A stretch of 64,000 bases of DNA, taken from the NCBI GenBank assembly GCA_902534325.1, contig CACAPQ010000008.1, positions 1 through 64,000 on the forward strand, read 5' to 3'. Made by a program: the position numbers and the translations under genes. Below the pieces are notes generated by a model that was not told where the DNA came from, ran no database searches, and saw only the letters and a list, made by a program, of their open reading frames with translations. How positions within the stretch are numbered: the first letter of the stretch is position 1; each line of letters opens with the position of its first letter. Positions 62,853-64,000 of the stretch are shown here, one piece after another. The stretch is from Paracoccaceae bacterium (GTDB taxonomy: Bacteria; Pseudomonadota; Alphaproteobacteria; Rhodobacterales; Rhodobacteraceae).

Positions 62853-64000
62853 ATGAATTTTGATGAAAAAATCGAACGGCGTGGCACTCACTCTGATAAA
62901 TGGGACATGATGGAAAGTAAGTACAGCGTATCCCCCAAAGATGGAATACCCATGTGGGTTGCTGACATGGATTTTCGCCCACCTGAATGTGTTCAAAAAG
63001 CGGTCGAAAATTTATCTAGCCACGGTGTCTATGGGTATTATGGCGATGACACTTCATACAGAGAAGCAATACAATGGTGGATGAAAAACCGCCATGGTTG
63101 GAAACTTAATACAGAATGGATTTTTAGTACGCATGGCTTGGTCAATGGAGCCGCTGTTTGCATTGAAACATTCAGCGATCCTGGCGATCATATTATTCTA
63201 TTTACACCGGTCTATCACTCTTTTTTTAAGGCAATAAAAGCCGCTAATCGTAAAATTTTAGAATGCCCTTTGGTCAATAATCAAGGGAGATATGAGTTTG
63301 ATTTTGTTTCTTATGATGGATTGATGACGGGCAAGGAAAAAATTGTCATTTTATGTTCACCTCATAATCCTGGGGGACGCGTATGGTCGATGGAAGAATT
63401 AAAACAGGTTGCAGATTTTGCAAAACGCCACAGTCTCATTTTGATATCAGACGAAATACACCACGATATTGTCTACCCTGGGACTAATCATATCCCCATG
63501 GCGACCATTGATGAAAATATTTTTGACCGGCTAATTATGATGACAGCAACAACAAAGACCTTCAATATTGCTGGAGCACATACTGGTAACGTGATTATAC
63601 CAGACGAAAATTTAAGACAAAAGTTTACAAAAAAAATGTCTGCGCTGGGCCTAAGTCCCAATAGCTTTGGGTTGTTTATGGCAAAGGCCGCTTATAGCTC
63701 GGAGGGCGCTGTTTGGGTTGATGAATTGATAAAATATTTAGACAGAAATCGACAAATATTTGATAGAGCAATATCAAAGATACCTGGGTTAGACACAATG
63801 AAATTGGAGGGAACTTATTTAGCTTGGGTCGATTTTTCAAGAACCGGTATGGAGCAAAAAGAATTTGTCAATAGAGTACAAGACCAAGCAAAAATTGCGG
63901 CAAACTTAGGGCCCACATTTGGCAAAAATGGTCACAATTTTCTTAGATTTAATTTCGCCACAACAACTGAAAATGTTAAAATTGCAGTAGAGCGTTTAGG
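62853..64000 (+). CDS. MalY/PatB-type PLP-dependent C-S lyase/aminotransferase (right end cut)
   Basis: Open from an ATG at 62853 to the window edge (382 complete codons). Fold type I PLP enzyme: GIPMWVADMDFRPP (N-terminal, MalY/PatB hallmark), YGYYGDDTSYREAI, LCSPHNPGGRVW, ISDEIHHDIVYPG (Asp/His around PLP) and TTTKTFNIAG with the Schiff-base Lys. Closest to PatB/cystathionine beta-lyase-like enzymes, which release thiols or H2S from cysteine conjugates; an aminotransferase is the alternative. Divergent from def. Its true C-terminus is outside the window. Confidence 0.9.
   Translation, partial: MNFDEKIERRGTHSDKWDMMESKYSVSPKDGIPMWVADMDFRPPECVQKAVENLSSHGVYGYYGDDTSYREAIQWWMKNRHGWKLNTEWIFSTHGLVNGAAVCIETFSDPGDHIILFTPVYHSFFKAIKAANRKILECPLVNNQGRYEFDFVSYDGLMTGKEKIVILCSPHNPGGRVWSMEELKQVADFAKRHSLILISDEIHHDIVYPGTNHIPMATIDENIFDRLIMMTATTKTFNIAGAHTGNVIIPDENLRQKFTKKMSALGLSPNSFGLFMAKAAYSSEGAVWVDELIKYLDRNRQIFDRAISKIPGLDTMKLEGTYLAWVDFSRTGMEQKEFVNRVQDQAKIAANLGPTFGKNGHNFLRFNFATTTENVKIAVERL

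Overview
The window is an AT-rich, tightly packed bacterial chromosome segment with 68 protein genes called (two cut by the window edges). It has no rRNA, tRNA, insertion sequence, prophage or CRISPR array that I can see. Gene order and protein families point to a low-GC marine alphaproteobacterium of the Rhodobacterales (roseobacter / HTCC2255-like lineage; inferred, not proven). The cues are pyrB-dihydroorotase-plsY, rsmB-heparinase-purH-lspA-BamF-like lipoprotein, adhI/fghA with a c-type cytochrome, the tiny aa3 oxidase subunit IV, the DUF1674 protein next to rsmB, and a liv transporter operon containing an acyl-CoA synthetase.

Layout. 1-4.0 kb: a minus-strand branched-chain amino acid ABC transporter operon (acyl-CoA synthetase, livG, livH, start of livM). 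4.1-8.2 kb: a molybdenum cofactor operon, fdhD-mobA-mobB-X-moeA, in which X is an uncharacterised protein with a possible RNase H-like fold. 8.3-11.5 kb: a 44-residue cytochrome oxidase subunit IV, an MBL-fold hydrolase translationally coupled to an acyl-CoA dehydrogenase, and a 5' element that recurs upstream of fadH at 42 kb. 11.5-18.7 kb: threonylcarbamoyl-AMP synthase, YqgE, a DsbD N-domain-like protein and an RND efflux pair. 18.8-23.9 kb: moaB, uracil-DNA glycosylase, then pyrB, a dihydroorotase homologue that has lost catalytic residues, and plsY. 24-30.8 kb: prs, an orphan small membrane protein, the glnK-amtB nitrogen pair with an NtrC-like dyad upstream, a class A penicillin-binding protein and mlaA-mlaC. 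31-46 kb: housekeeping and stress genes (ridA, FemAB-like, phhB, peroxiredoxin, ferredoxin reductase-rsmD, map, sfsA), an overlapping CinA-like/GNAT/AhpD-like/OmpA operon, fadH, a repeat-tailed lipoprotein, a CPBP protease and accD-folC. 46-53 kb: zapE, two small metabolic genes and the glutathione-dependent formaldehyde oxidation set adhI-AEC transporter-fghA plus cytochrome c. 53-64 kb: imuB without its usual partners, a truncated BamF-like lipoprotein gene, lspA-purH-heparinase-rsmB, an SDHAF4-type gene, def-pseudo-def-fmt, and a MalY/PatB-type lyase cut by the right edge.

How the genes fit together. FrmA/AdhI and FghA would convert formaldehyde to formate, and FdhD with the Mo-cofactor genes would mature a formate dehydrogenase encoded elsewhere. 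This suggests C1 oxidation for energy (inference). Acyl-CoA synthetase, acyl-CoA dehydrogenase and FadH are beta-oxidation functions. The shared upstream element of the last two may mark a small regulon.

No dramatic defence or mobile system is visible. The most interesting items are the RNase H-like Moco-operon protein, the paired beta-oxidation element, the two apparently dead paralogues (dihydroorotase-like and deformylase-like), the nonsense-truncated BamF-like gene beside a solitary imuB, and the lipoprotein with a duplicated basic-proline tail. TTG start codons are unusually common, often backed by a good Shine-Dalgarno or by overlap with the preceding stop. All functional calls rest on remembered family motifs; no database search was run.
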